Below are positions 33,967 through 42,355 of a DNA stretch of 64,000 bases, piece after piece (within the stretch, counting starts at the first letter, position 1; each line of letters begins with the position of its first letter). This DNA is from CAIYZT01 sp052387855 (GTDB taxonomy: Bacteria > Pseudomonadota > Alphaproteobacteria > Rhodobacterales > Rhodobacteraceae): the NCBI GenBank assembly GCA_052387855.1, contig JBQTIT010000003.1:1-64000 (forward strand), written 5' to 3'. Below the pieces are notes generated by a model. It searched no databases, was not told the DNA's origin, and worked only from the letters and a program-made list of their open reading frames with translations. The position numbers were made by a program, and so were the translations under genes.

Positions 33967-35442
33967 ATGGACGCGGCAGAGATCATCATCATCGGGTCCG
34001 GCATGGGCGGGGCAAGCCTTGCGGCGGCGCTGGCCCCCACCGGGCGGCGCATCCTGATCCTGGAAAAGGGCGGGCATCTGCGCCCCTCGCCGGTCGACCG
34101 CGACGCGGCGGCGATCTTTGGCCGGGGGCATTTCCGGCCAAGGGAGGTCTGGCACGACGGCAAGGGCAGGCCCTTCAGCCCTGGAAACTACTACAATGTC
34201 GGTGGCAACTCGAAATTCTACGGCGCCGTCCTTTTGCGCTACCGCGCCGAGGATTTCGCGCCGATCCGGCACCTGGAGGGCACAACCCCCGGCTGGCCGA
34301 TCCCCTACGAGACGCTGGAGCCGTTCTATCAGCGCGCCGAAGAGATGTACCGCGTGCGCGGCCAGCTTGGGCAGGACCCCGGCGAGCCGCCGCATTCGGG
34401 CCGCTATCCCTTTGCCCCCGTGCCGGACGAGCCGGCCATCGCCGATCTGCGCCGGCGGCTTGAGGCGGTCGGACTGCACCCGGCGTCGCTGCCGCTGGGG
34501 GTGGATGTCGAGGAATGGCTGAAGGGCGGGCAAACCACATGGGACGCCTTTCCGGGCACGACGGGCGGCAAGATGGATGCGGAAAGCATCGGCATCGCCG
34601 GGGCGTTGGCGCATCCGAACGTCACCCTGCGCACCGGGGCCGAGGTGCGCCTGCTGCACGCGGCGGCAGACGGGCGGATCAGCGGGGTCGAGCTGGCCGG
34701 CGGCGAGGTTCTGACCGCGCCCATCGTCGTGCTGGCCGCCGGGGCGGTGCAGACGGCGGTGCTGCTGCTGCGCTCGGGTCTGGCCAACAGCTCGGACCAG
34801 GTGGGCCGGAATTTCATGAACCACAACACCTCGGCCGTGCTGGCGATCCACCCGTTCCGCAAGAACCCCTCGGTCTATCAAAAGACGCTGATGGTGAACG
34901 ACTTTTACCTATCGGGCGGGCCGGGGGATGCGCCGCTGGGCAACATCCAGCTTTTGGGCAAGATCACCGGCCCGATCCTGGCCGCCAATTCGCCGCTGCC
35001 GGGGTTTCTGGCCGGCTTTGTCGCCCGGCGCTCGGTCGATCTTTACGCCATGTCCGAGGACCTGCCCGACCCCGAAAGCCGGATCATGTTGCAGGGGACG
35101 CGAATCGTGATGGACTGGCGGCAAAAGAACTGGGCGGCGCATCAGGCCTTTGTCGCCAAGCTGAAGCGGCTGTTGCGGCGGGCGGGCTATCCGATCGTGC
35201 TGTCGCGGCCCTTTGACAGCCGAACGCCGTCACATCAATGCGGCACGGCGCGGATGGGGACGGATGCGGCGACGAGCGTCGTCGATCCCTTTGGCCGCAG
35301 CCATGACCATTCCAACCTGTTCCTGTGCGATGCCTCGGTGCTGCCGACCTCGGCCGCGGTGAACCCGGCGCTGACCGTCGCGGCGCTGGCGCTGCGGACG
35401 GCGGACCACATGGCCGCGACCGGGTTTGCCGGCGGGGCCTGA
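33967..35442 (+). CDS. GMC-family FAD-dependent oxidoreductase
   Basis: A 491-residue flavoprotein. The FAD loop IIIIGSGMGGASLAAAL is at the N-terminus, LILEKGG follows as the ribose-binding strand, and VVLAAGAVQTAVLLLRSG is the second GMC region. The C-terminal HQCGTARMG and LFLCDASVLPTSAAVNPALT carry the substrate His and the FAD-contact segment. GMC enzymes oxidise alcohols, sugars or sterols; members of this subgroup include glucose-methanol-choline dehydrogenases of unknown substrate. No signal peptide, so cytoplasmic. It ends in a perfect hairpin and converges on the halogenase-like gene. Confidence 0.88.
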   Translation: MDAAEIIIIGSGMGGASLAAALAPTGRRILILEKGGHLRPSPVDRDAAAIFGRGHFRPREVWHDGKGRPFSPGNYYNVGGNSKFYGAVLLRYRAEDFAPIRHLEGTTPGWPIPYETLEPFYQRAEEMYRVRGQLGQDPGEPPHSGRYPFAPVPDEPAIADLRRRLEAVGLHPASLPLGVDVEEWLKGGQTTWDAFPGTTGGKMDAESIGIAGALAHPNVTLRTGAEVRLLHAAADGRISGVELAGGEVLTAPIVVLAAGAVQTAVLLLRSGLANSSDQVGRNFMNHNTSAVLAIHPFRKNPSVYQKTLMVNDFYLSGGPGDAPLGNIQLLGKITGPILAANSPLPGFLAGFVARRSVDLYAMSEDLPDPESRIMLQGTRIVMDWRQKNWAAHQAFVAKLKRLLRRAGYPIVLSRPFDSRTPSHQCGTARMGTDAATSVVDPFGRSHDHSNLFLCDASVLPTSAAVNPALTVAALALRTADHMAATGFAGGA

Positions 35443-35457
35443 GGGTCAGGCCCCGCC
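35431..35457 (+). terminator. Perfect hairpin over the GMC gene stop codon
   Basis: Arms GGCGGGGCCTGA (35431-35442, including the stop) and TCAGGCCCCGCC (35446-35457) pair perfectly around GGG. It is well placed to stop the GMC transcript and possibly also the convergent halogenase-like transcript. A short tandem run of GCGCGGC units follows before 35488. Confidence 0.6.
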
Positions 35458-35487
35458 CGAAAGCGCGGCGCGCGGCGCGCGGCGCGC

Positions 35488-37212
35488 TCAGGACACCGAT
35501 GCCCCCTTGACATGGAAGAGCCGGCTCAAGGGCTCGCCGAGGCGGGACATGTCGCGCGGTGCGGTGCGCGGGTTGAACAGGCTGTTCGTCTCCCAGGTGG
35601 TGGGGTCCAGGTTGATCGCCCAGGCGTTGATCCAGGTGTCCGCGACCAGAGGGGCCTTGTCCGGGTGAACATCGGCCACGGCAATGCGGAAAAGGGCGAT
35701 GGCAAGCTCTTCCATCAGGGCCATGTTCTCTTCCATGTCCGCGACCAGAACGTCGATCGGCTTGTCCGGCGTGCAATTGCGCGTGCGCATCTCGCGGATC
35801 GCGTCGATCGAGAAATAGTCAAAGAACCTGTAGCCGACGTTACCGCCCGCCAGGGCGGCCCAGTCGGAAAAGAACCTGTTCATGTTCAGGGCCATGAAAA
35901 AGAAGTTGCGGCTGACATCCCGGATGCGCTTGTGGTTGCTTTCCTGCAAGAATGACTTGCCGAACATCAGCGGCTGCACCACGGCCCAACCCGCGGTAAA
36001 ATCCCACAAGAGCTTGGCCGCCATGGCGTTGGGCGATCCCATCAGCCGGTAGTTGACCTGGATCGAGCGGGTCAGCATCTCGCTCAGCGAAATCACGAAG
36101 CGGCTTTTCTGCTCGGTGTCCTCTTCGGTCAGACGGCCGGCCCTGTCCTGGCCGATCATCCAGGAGATGCTGCAGTTGGCAAAGGAAATGAGGTCGGAGC
36201 CCGGCGAATAGAGCGGGTCGGCAAAGACGCCGGATTCGCCGGTGCAGGCCCAACGGTCGATCGAGAAGATGCGCTTTGACGTGTGGCTGTAGTTGCGGAT
36301 CGAGGCAAAGTCGATGACCTCGAAATCCTGGAGCAGCGTCGAAAAGGCCGGCTCGTTCCTGGCCAGCCAGTCGCGCGCCAGATCGAGCGTCTTGAACGCC
36401 TCCATCGGGTAAAGGTCCTTGAGCGCAACGATGCCGACGCTGGTGGTGTTGGAGGCGAGCGGGATGATCCAGACCCAATATCCCTTGTTCACCAGATGGT
36501 TGGTCGAAAACCAGCGCTTTTGCCCGGGAACCCTCTCGTGCCATTCCGTGTTTTCGGCCGGCACCAGGTGATCGACATCAAGACGGCCCTTGACGCGGAA
36601 CCAGACGGCGTTGTGGTCGGCCTCGCGGCTGTGGGTAAGGCCGAGCTGCCGTTGCAGGATCCGGCTGCGGCCGCTGGCGTCGATCACCCAGCGGGCGCTG
36701 AGCGTCCGGGGCTCGGGCGCGCCGCCGTGGTAGTAGGACACCCGGTGCGCCGCGCCGTTCTTGCCCAGGTCGACCCTGTCGATGCGGGCGCCCTCCAGAA
36801 GACGCGCGCCGTCGTTCTGCACGATCTCGCGCAGATCGTTCTCCATGCGGCCGCGGTCGATCTGATGGGTCGGAATGGTGGCGAAACCGCTGAGACCAAA
36901 TTCGGGCCGGTCGGCAAAATTTCCCGTCGTGGTGGGAAAGAACATCCGGATTCCCATTTTGCGCAGGTGGGCCTTGTCAAAGTAATCGGCCAGCTTGAGC
37001 ACATCGCGAAGGTAATGCGCGGCCAGCTCGACGATCGACTCGCCGACCTTGAACCCGGCCTCGGGCAGCGGCCGCTCCAGCTTGTCAAGCAGGGTCACGG
37101 AAAGCTCCGGATGCTCCAGGCGCAGTTGCCGCGCCAGGGTCAGACCCGCAAAGCCTGCCCCGAGGATCAGGACATCCGTATCGACGATCTGCTCAGACCA
37201 TGTGCTGACCAC
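35488..37212 (-). CDS. Flavin-dependent halogenase-like FAD oxidoreductase
   Basis: A 574-residue protein of the tryptophan-halogenase superfamily. It carries GxGxxG (GAGFAG, 18-23), the Lys-containing KVGES (K55, corresponding to the lysine of PrnA/RebH that forms the halogenating species), WxWxIP as WVWIIP (246-251) and FxxPxYSxG as FADPLYSPG (330-338). Together these are the diagnostic halogenase motifs. Length is in the 500-580 range of the family. The substrate is not evident; hydroxylases and epoxidases share the fold. No flavin reductase gene lies next to it. GTG 37212 is chosen because GGGAG lies 8 nt upstream; an earlier ATG (37290) would encode across that site. A 19-bp palindrome lies about 70 bp upstream. 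Confidence 0.78.
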   Translation of the reverse strand: MVSTWSEQIVDTDVLILGAGFAGLTLARQLRLEHPELSVTLLDKLERPLPEAGFKVGESIVELAAHYLRDVLKLADYFDKAHLRKMGIRMFFPTTTGNFADRPEFGLSGFATIPTHQIDRGRMENDLREIVQNDGARLLEGARIDRVDLGKNGAAHRVSYYHGGAPEPRTLSARWVIDASGRSRILQRQLGLTHSREADHNAVWFRVKGRLDVDHLVPAENTEWHERVPGQKRWFSTNHLVNKGYWVWIIPLASNTTSVGIVALKDLYPMEAFKTLDLARDWLARNEPAFSTLLQDFEVIDFASIRNYSHTSKRIFSIDRWACTGESGVFADPLYSPGSDLISFANCSISWMIGQDRAGRLTEEDTEQKSRFVISLSEMLTRSIQVNYRLMGSPNAMAAKLLWDFTAGWAVVQPLMFGKSFLQESNHKRIRDVSRNFFFMALNMNRFFSDWAALAGGNVGYRFFDYFSIDAIREMRTRNCTPDKPIDVLVADMEENMALMEELAIALFRIAVADVHPDKAPLVADTWINAWAINLDPTTWETNSLFNPRTAPRDMSRLGEPLSRLFHVKGASVS

Positions 37213-37278
37213 TTCACGTTCTCCCTTTTGAATAGAGGTGCCGACATATGCCTGACCATCTAGGTCCCCTGCGGGTTT

Positions 37279-37297
37279 CGGGCAAGTCACCTGCCCG
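37279..37297. promoter_or_regulatory. 19-bp near-palindrome upstream of the halogenase-like gene
   Basis: CGGGCAAGTCACCTGCCCG reads as a palindrome around C37288 with one mismatched pair. It is in the 161-bp gap after dnaQ and about 67 bp before the halogenase-like start. It could be a regulator site (the length is like LuxR-type boxes) or a terminator for dnaQ; no T-tract follows. Confidence 0.4.
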
Positions 37298-37373
37298 ACA
37301 GCTTTTCCAAAGAAACCCTTTTGCAGGGAATTCGGCCGGATCGTCGCGCGCCCGGGCTGCCCCGGCGCAGGGG

Positions 37374-38081
37374 TCAGGCGCCGCGTTTCGTCCAGATCGC
37401 CCTGTCGCCCATCCCGGCGACAAAGGTTCGGTGCGCCTCGGCCTCTTGCTCGGTCAGCGCGGGGGCCAGGGGGCGGGGACGCGGCGGCGGGCGCCAGGCC
37501 TCGTCGGTGACGCCCCGGTCGGGGCCCTGGCCCGGTGCCCGGTCCGGGCCGGAAAGGACCAGGTTCGGCTGGCGCCCGCCGATCAGCTCAAGGTAGACCT
37601 CGGCCAGGATCTCGCTGTCCAGCAGCGCGCCATGCTTTTCGCGCCGTGAATTGTCGATGCCGAAGCGCCGGCACAGCGCATCGAGCGAGGCTGGCGAGCC
37701 TGGGTTGCGCGCGCGCGCCATGGCCACCGTGTCGATGGCCCGGCCAAAGGCGAGCGGGGGCCGACCGGCGCGCTGCAACTCTGCGTTCAGAAACTTCATG
37801 TCAAAGGCCGCGTTGTGGATGACCAGGGGCGAATCGCCCAGAAAGGCCAGAAAATCCGCCGCGCATTCGGCAAAGCGCGGCTTGTCGCGCAGAAAGTCAT
37901 CGCCCAGGCCGTGCACCTCGAAGGCCTCTTTCGGCATGGCGCGGTCGGGGTTCAGGTACTGGTGCCAGGTGCGCCCGGTCGGCATGTGGCCCATCAGCTC
38001 GACCGCGCCGATCTCGACGATCCGGTGGCCTTCGGAGGGTTCGAAGCCGGTGGTCTCGGTGTCCAGAACAACCTCACGCAC
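37374..38081 (-). CDS. dnaQ: DNA polymerase III epsilon subunit (3'-5' exonuclease)
   Basis: A 235-residue DEDDh exonuclease that proofreads replication. Exo I is VLDTETTG (D7, E9), Exo II HNAAFDMKFL, and Exo III the HGALLDSEILAEVYL segment with the catalytic His and Asp. The C-terminal tail is Pro/Arg-rich with the polymerase-binding region. GTG 38081 matches the family start (VREVVLDTETTG); it lies inside the last codons of coaE. Part of the maf-aroE-coaE-dnaQ operon. Confidence 0.93.
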   Translation of the reverse strand: MREVVLDTETTGFEPSEGHRIVEIGAVELMGHMPTGRTWHQYLNPDRAMPKEAFEVHGLGDDFLRDKPRFAECAADFLAFLGDSPLVIHNAAFDMKFLNAELQRAGRPPLAFGRAIDTVAMARARNPGSPASLDALCRRFGIDNSRREKHGALLDSEILAEVYLELIGGRQPNLVLSGPDRAPGQGPDRGVTDEAWRPPPRPRPLAPALTEQEAEAHRTFVAGMGDRAIWTKRGA

Positions 38082-38682
38082 TTGGGAGCCCCTTTGAAAT
38101 CTCGGCCAGAATCCGCCGCACATCGGCCCTGGCGCTGTCAAGGTCGCGCGTCTCGATGACCCAGGTCGCGCGGGCGCGCTTGTCGGCGTCGGGCATCTGG
38201 CGGGACAGGAAAAGGTCAAGCGCGGCCGCGTCCATCCCGCCGCGCGCCAGGACGCGGGCGCGCTGGACCTCGGGCGGGGCGGTGACGACGACGACGGCGT
38301 CGCACAGGGCGGCCGCGCCGGATTCAAAGAGCAGCGGGACGTCGAGCAGGACGACGGGCGTCGCAGCAGAGGCCAGAAAGGCCGCACGGTCTTGCGCCAC
38401 CAGCGGGTGGACGACGGCTTGCAGCCGGTCCAGCGCGCCGGGATCGGTCGCGATGCGCTCGCGCAGGTGCGGGCGCGAGACGGCGCCCCCTGCGATCACG
38501 TCGGGCCAGAGCGCGGCCACGGCGGCCACGGCCTGCCCGCCGGGCCCATAGAGGCGGTGTACGGCGGCATCGGCATCCCAGACCGGCACGCCCTCGGCCG
38601 CGAAAAGGCCCGCCGTGGTGGTCTTGCCCATGCCGATGGAGCCGGTCAGGCCGAGGACAAAGGGCCTTGCCGGGGCGCTCAT
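38074..38682 (-). CDS. coaE: Dephospho-CoA kinase
   Basis: 202 residues performing the last step of CoA synthesis. Walker A is GLTGSIGMGKTT (about 10-21), followed by VPVWDADAAVHRLY with the substrate Asp and by VVLLDVPLLFESGA. It overlaps aroE by 4 bp and dnaQ by 8 bp. Longer frames running through aroE in the same phase are shadows. Confidence 0.92.
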   Translation of the reverse strand: MSAPARPFVLGLTGSIGMGKTTTAGLFAAEGVPVWDADAAVHRLYGPGGQAVAAVAALWPDVIAGGAVSRPHLRERIATDPGALDRLQAVVHPLVAQDRAAFLASAATPVVLLDVPLLFESGAAALCDAVVVVTAPPEVQRARVLARGGMDAAALDLFLSRQMPDADKRARATWVIETRDLDSARADVRRILAEISKGLPSA

Positions 38683-39518
38683 GCGGCCAGCACGGCGGCC
38701 CGCGTCGCCGCGTCCACTTCGGGGCGCTTGCCGAACCAGCGCTCGAATCCCGGCGCGGCCTGGTGCAGGAGCATGCCAAGCCCATCGACAACGGTGCAGC
38801 CGGCCGCCTCTGCCCGGATCAGGAAATCGGTCTTGAGCGGGGCATAGACCAGATCGTTGACCAGCATTCCGGGGCGAAGCGCGCCCAGCGGCACGGTCAG
38901 TTCGGGCTTGCCGACCATGCCGAGCGAGGTGGTGTTGATGACGGTTGCGCAGCCGGCCAGCATCTCGCCGGCCTGGACCCATTCCTGCACGACAAGCTTG
39001 GCGCCGAAGTCGGACCGCAGGGCGTCGGCGCGGGCGCGGGTGCGGTTGGCGATGCGGATCTCGGGCACGCCGACCTCGATCAGCGCGGCGATAACGGCGC
39101 GGGCGGCGCCACCGGCGCCCAGCACCGCCGCCGGCCCCGCGGCGGGGGCCCAGCCCGGCGCGTGCTGGCGCAGGTTGGCGACAAAGCCGGCGCCATCGGT
39201 GTTGTCGGCGTGGATCTTGCCATCCTTGCGGAAGATCAGCGTGTTGGCCGAGCCGATCAGCGCCGCGCGGTCGGTGACGACATCGGCCAGCTTCATCACC
39301 GCTTCCTTGTAGGGGATGGTGACGTTGACGCCCACAAAGCCCAGGCGCGGCAACATGCGCAGCACCTCGGGAAGATCGGCCGAGGCCACGTCGATCGGGA
39401 TGTAATGGCCCTTGATCCCCATCCGTTTCAGCCAGAAGCCATGCAGCGCGGGCGAGCGGGAATGCGCGACCGGATGGCCGATGACGCCGGCGAGGGGGAT
39501 GCGGGGCAGCTCGGTCAT
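38679..39518 (-). CDS. aroE: Shikimate dehydrogenase
   Basis: 279 residues, NADPH-dependent reduction of 3-dehydroshikimate. Substrate residues are in HSRSPALHGFWL, the catalytic Lys in NVTIPYKEAV and Asp in ADNTDGAGF. The NADP loop is VLGAGGAARAV followed by ANRTRARAD, the basic residues that favour NADP. Overlaps maf and coaE by 4 bp on each side. Confidence 0.93.
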   Translation of the reverse strand: MTELPRIPLAGVIGHPVAHSRSPALHGFWLKRMGIKGHYIPIDVASADLPEVLRMLPRLGFVGVNVTIPYKEAVMKLADVVTDRAALIGSANTLIFRKDGKIHADNTDGAGFVANLRQHAPGWAPAAGPAAVLGAGGAARAVIAALIEVGVPEIRIANRTRARADALRSDFGAKLVVQEWVQAGEMLAGCATVINTTSLGMVGKPELTVPLGALRPGMLVNDLVYAPLKTDFLIRAEAAGCTVVDGLGMLLHQAAPGFERWFGKRPEVDAATRAAVLAA

Positions 39519-40120
39519 TGGTCGATGTCTCCGCGAAGGGCAAGCTGCGACAGGAGCGGCAGCAGCGGCAGGCCCAGGATGGTGAAATAGTCGCCTTCGA
39601 TGGCGCTGAAAAGGCGGATCCCCTCTTCTTCAAGCTTGTAGCCGCCGACCGAGGTGGAGATGCCCGGCCAGGTGCGGTCAAGGTAGCCGTCGAGCCAGGC
39701 GGAAGAGACCGGGCGCATCGTCAGCCGCGCCTCGCCCAGGTGGCGCCAGACCGGGCGGCCGGCATCGTAAAGGACGAGGGACGACAGGAGCCGGTGCGTC
39801 TGGCCGGCCAGGGCCACGATCTGCGCCCTGGCCGCCGCGCGGGATTCAGGTTTGGAAAGGATGCGGCCCTGAAACTCCAGCACCTGGTCGCAACCGAGCA
39901 CCAGCGCCTGAGGGTGCTTTTGCGCCACGCGGGCGGCCTTCATCTCGGCCAGGGCGTCGGCGATGTCGCGGGGGGCGGCGGATTCGGCCATGAGGGCGTC
40001 GCGCAGGGTGACCTCGTCGACGGCTGCCGGGTGGGGGGTGACTTGGAGGCCGGCGGCGCGCAGGAGCGCCAGGCGGATCTCCGAGCCGGAGGCGAGGATC
40101 AGGGGGCGCGGGTCTGGCAT
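39515..40120 (-). CDS. maf: Maf-family nucleoside triphosphate pyrophosphatase
   Basis: 201 residues, first gene of the left-going operon beside the candidate origin. The Maf N-terminal motif appears as LILASGSEIRLALLRAAGL, with KAARVAQKHPQALVLGCDQVLEFQG containing the catalytic Asp, and ISTSVGGYKLEEEGIRLFSAIEGDYFTILGLPLLPLL at the end. Maf proteins hydrolyse modified or canonical NTPs to limit misincorporation. ATG 40120 fits the family start; the longer frame runs into the intergenic region. Confidence 0.92.
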   Translation of the reverse strand: MPDPRPLILASGSEIRLALLRAAGLQVTPHPAAVDEVTLRDALMAESAAPRDIADALAEMKAARVAQKHPQALVLGCDQVLEFQGRILSKPESRAAARAQIVALAGQTHRLLSSLVLYDAGRPVWRHLGEARLTMRPVSSAWLDGYLDRTWPGISTSVGGYKLEEEGIRLFSAIEGDYFTILGLPLLPLLSQLALRGDIDQ

Positions 40121-40501
40121 GGCGCTGTGGACAATCCCTTTATGTTCCTCTGGACCAAGGGGGTCGGTTCGCGGCCCCGGCGCCAAGGAGGGCGGGGCGG
40201 GGCGGAAAAGTCAATGCCCGGGCCTTGGTTGCGCACAGGTGGACAGGATGGGCGAGGGGATGTGGATTTCGCGGGGGCCGGGGCGCACCGGGAAGAGGAA
40301 AGGCGCGAATGACTTTGGTTAAGATGCTGTCTTTATATGGAAATTCATGAGGCCGCCGGGATTTGCAAAGGATATCCACAGAGGTGTTCCCTGTGGGAAA
40401 GGGTGCGGAGGAGGGGCCGAATTCGCTTGTCCAGAGGCCCTACATCATCATCATTTCTTCTTTATCCTTTCTTGAATAGAAGAAGGACGAGGGGGATCGC
40501 G
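40121..40501. other. Candidate chromosomal replication origin (oriC) between maf and hemJ
   Basis: This 381-bp gap separates two divergently transcribed core operons, in the position of the origin in Caulobacter and relatives. DnaA-box-like 9-mers with one mismatch to TTATCCACA or the TTWTNCACA consensus are TTGTCCACA (minus strand, 40134-40126), ATATCCACA (40372-40380) and TTTCCCACA (minus strand, 40400-40392). Two AT-rich patches stand out in very GC-rich DNA, 40310-40350 and 40440-40485. No gene is visible in it. No exact DnaA box and no full CtrA site (TTAA-N7-TTAA) was found. Confidence 0.5.
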
Positions 40502-40951
40502 ATGGGCAGTTTTCTGGCGGAGTGGTATCTTTGGACCAAGGCGCTGCACATCGTCGCGGTGATCGCCTGGATGGCGGGGTTGTTCTATCTTCCGCGGCTG
40601 TTCGTCTATCACAGCGAGCAGGTCGTGGCGGGGACAGTCACAGACGGGATGTTTCTGACCATGGAGCGGCGGCTGATGCGGGCGATCATGGTGCCGGCGA
40701 TGGTGGCGACCTGGGCGGCCGGGGTGGCGCTGGTGCTGACGCCGGGGATCGTGGACTGGGGTCTGGCCTGGCCCTGGGCCAAGGCGGTGGCGGTTGGGGC
40801 GATGAGTGTGTTTCACCTCTGGCTGGCCGCGCGGGGGCGCGACTTTGCGCGGGGCGAGAACAGGGTGACGGGCCGGTCCTGGCGGATGATGAACGAGGTT
40901 CCGACGGTGCTGCTGCTGGTGATCGTCGTCTCGGTCGTGGTGAAGTTCTGA
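40502..40951 (+). CDS. hemJ: Protoporphyrinogen IX oxidase HemJ
   Basis: A 149-residue membrane protein with four helices that oxidises protoporphyrinogen IX in haem synthesis. The conserved His in LWTKALHIVAVIAWMAGLFYLPRLFVYH, the MERRLMRAIMVPAM segment and the terminal RMMNEVPTVLLLVIVVSVV are typical. GAGGGGG precedes ATG 40502. It opens the right-going origin-proximal set and is followed by rho after 111 bp. Confidence 0.9.
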   Translation: MGSFLAEWYLWTKALHIVAVIAWMAGLFYLPRLFVYHSEQVVAGTVTDGMFLTMERRLMRAIMVPAMVATWAAGVALVLTPGIVDWGLAWPWAKAVAVGAMSVFHLWLAARGRDFARGENRVTGRSWRMMNEVPTVLLLVIVVSVVVKF

Positions 40952-41062
40952 TGGCTTGACTCGGGCGCGGGTTGTGCTTAGGTGCGAGGCCGTTCGGCTG
41001 TTTCCGCGCTTTCCGACTTTCCGCCGATGATGCAGGCCCCCGCGGCCGCCAGAGGGTTTTTC

Positions 41063-42334
41063 ATGACCACAGAACAGCTTAACCTTGCCGAGCTCAAGGC
41101 AAAGACCCCGGCCGAGCTTTTGGCGATGGCCGAGGAGTGGGACATCGAGAACGCGCCCAACATGCGCAAGGGCGAGATGATGTTCTCGATTCTGAAGGAG
41201 CATGCCGAAGAGGGTTGGGAGATTGGCGGCGACGGTGTGCTGGAGGTGTTGCAGGACGGGTTCGGCTTTCTGCGCTCGCCCTCGGCCAACTATCTGTCTG
41301 GGCCGGATGATATCTATGTCTCGCCCGAGATGATCCGCCAGTTCAGCCTGCGGACCGGGGACACGATCGAGGGGATCATTCAGGCGCCGCGCGAGAACGA
41401 GCGCTATTTCTGTCTGACAAAGGCGACCAAGATCAACTTTGACGACCCCGAAAAGGCGCGCCACAAGGTGCACTTTGACAATCTGACGCCGCTTTACCCC
41501 GATGAGCGCCTGAAGATGGAGGTCGAGGATCCGACGATCAAGGACCGCTCGGCCCGGATCATCGATCTGGTGTGCCCGATCGGCAAGGGGCAGCGGGCGC
41601 TGATCGTGGCGCCGCCGCGGACCGGCAAGACGGTGCTGTTGCAGAACATCGCCAATTCGATCGCGACCAACCATCCGGAGTGTTATCTGATCGTTCTGCT
41701 GATCGACGAGCGGCCCGAAGAGGTGACGGACATGCAGCGGTCGGTCAAGGGGGAGGTTGTGTCCTCGACCTTTGACGAGCCGGCGACGCGGCATGTGGCG
41801 GTGGCCGAGATGGTGGCGGAGAAGGCCAAGCGGCTGGTCGAGCACAAGCGGGACGTGGTGATCCTGCTCGATTCGATCACGCGGCTGGGGCGGGCGTTCA
41901 ACACGGTGGTACCGTCGTCGGGCAAGGTGCTGACGGGGGGCGTGGACGCCAACGCCTTGCAGCGGCCGAAGCGGTTCTTTGGCGCCGCGCGGAACATCGA
42001 GGAGGGCGGCAGCCTGACGATCATCGCCACCGCGCTGATCGATACCGGCAGCCGGATGGACGAGGTGATCTTTGAGGAGTTCAAGGGCACCGGCAACAGC
42101 GAGATCGTGCTGGACCGCAAGGTTGCGGACAAGCGGGTGTTCCCGGCGATCGACATCCTGAAATCCGGCACGCGGAAAGAGGATCTGCTGGTCGACAAGA
42201 ACGATTTGCAGAAGACCTATGTGCTGCGGCGGATCCTGAACCCGATGGGCACGACCGACGCGATCGAGTTCCTGCTGTCGAAGCTGAAGCAGACCAAGAC
42301 GAACGCCGAATTCTTTGACTCGATGAACTCCTGA
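41063..42334 (+). CDS. rho: Transcription termination factor Rho
   Basis: A 423-residue RNA-dependent helicase. It has an N-terminal RNA-binding domain (LAELKAKTPAELLAMAEEW; GFGFLRSPSANYLSGPDDIYVS), Walker A PPRTGKT, Walker B VVILLDSITRLGRAF (Rho D-S-I-T-R-L-AR), the Q-loop LTGGVDANAL and the R-loop KGTGNSE. ATG 41063 follows AGAGGG by 6 nt. mnmE starts 21 bp after it. Confidence 0.96.
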   Translation: MTTEQLNLAELKAKTPAELLAMAEEWDIENAPNMRKGEMMFSILKEHAEEGWEIGGDGVLEVLQDGFGFLRSPSANYLSGPDDIYVSPEMIRQFSLRTGDTIEGIIQAPRENERYFCLTKATKINFDDPEKARHKVHFDNLTPLYPDERLKMEVEDPTIKDRSARIIDLVCPIGKGQRALIVAPPRTGKTVLLQNIANSIATNHPECYLIVLLIDERPEEVTDMQRSVKGEVVSSTFDEPATRHVAVAEMVAEKAKRLVEHKRDVVILLDSITRLGRAFNTVVPSSGKVLTGGVDANALQRPKRFFGAARNIEEGGSLTIIATALIDTGSRMDEVIFEEFKGTGNSEIVLDRKVADKRVFPAIDILKSGTRKEDLLVDKNDLQKTYVLRRILNPMGTTDAIEFLLSKLKQTKTNAEFFDSMNS

Positions 42335-42355
42335 TCCAGTCCGGGGGCAGCGGCG

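Noticed and set aside
35463..35487. Tandem GCGCGGC units before the halogenase-like stop
   Set aside because: Only about 3.5 copies of a 7-mer in very GC-rich DNA; likely simple-sequence noise.
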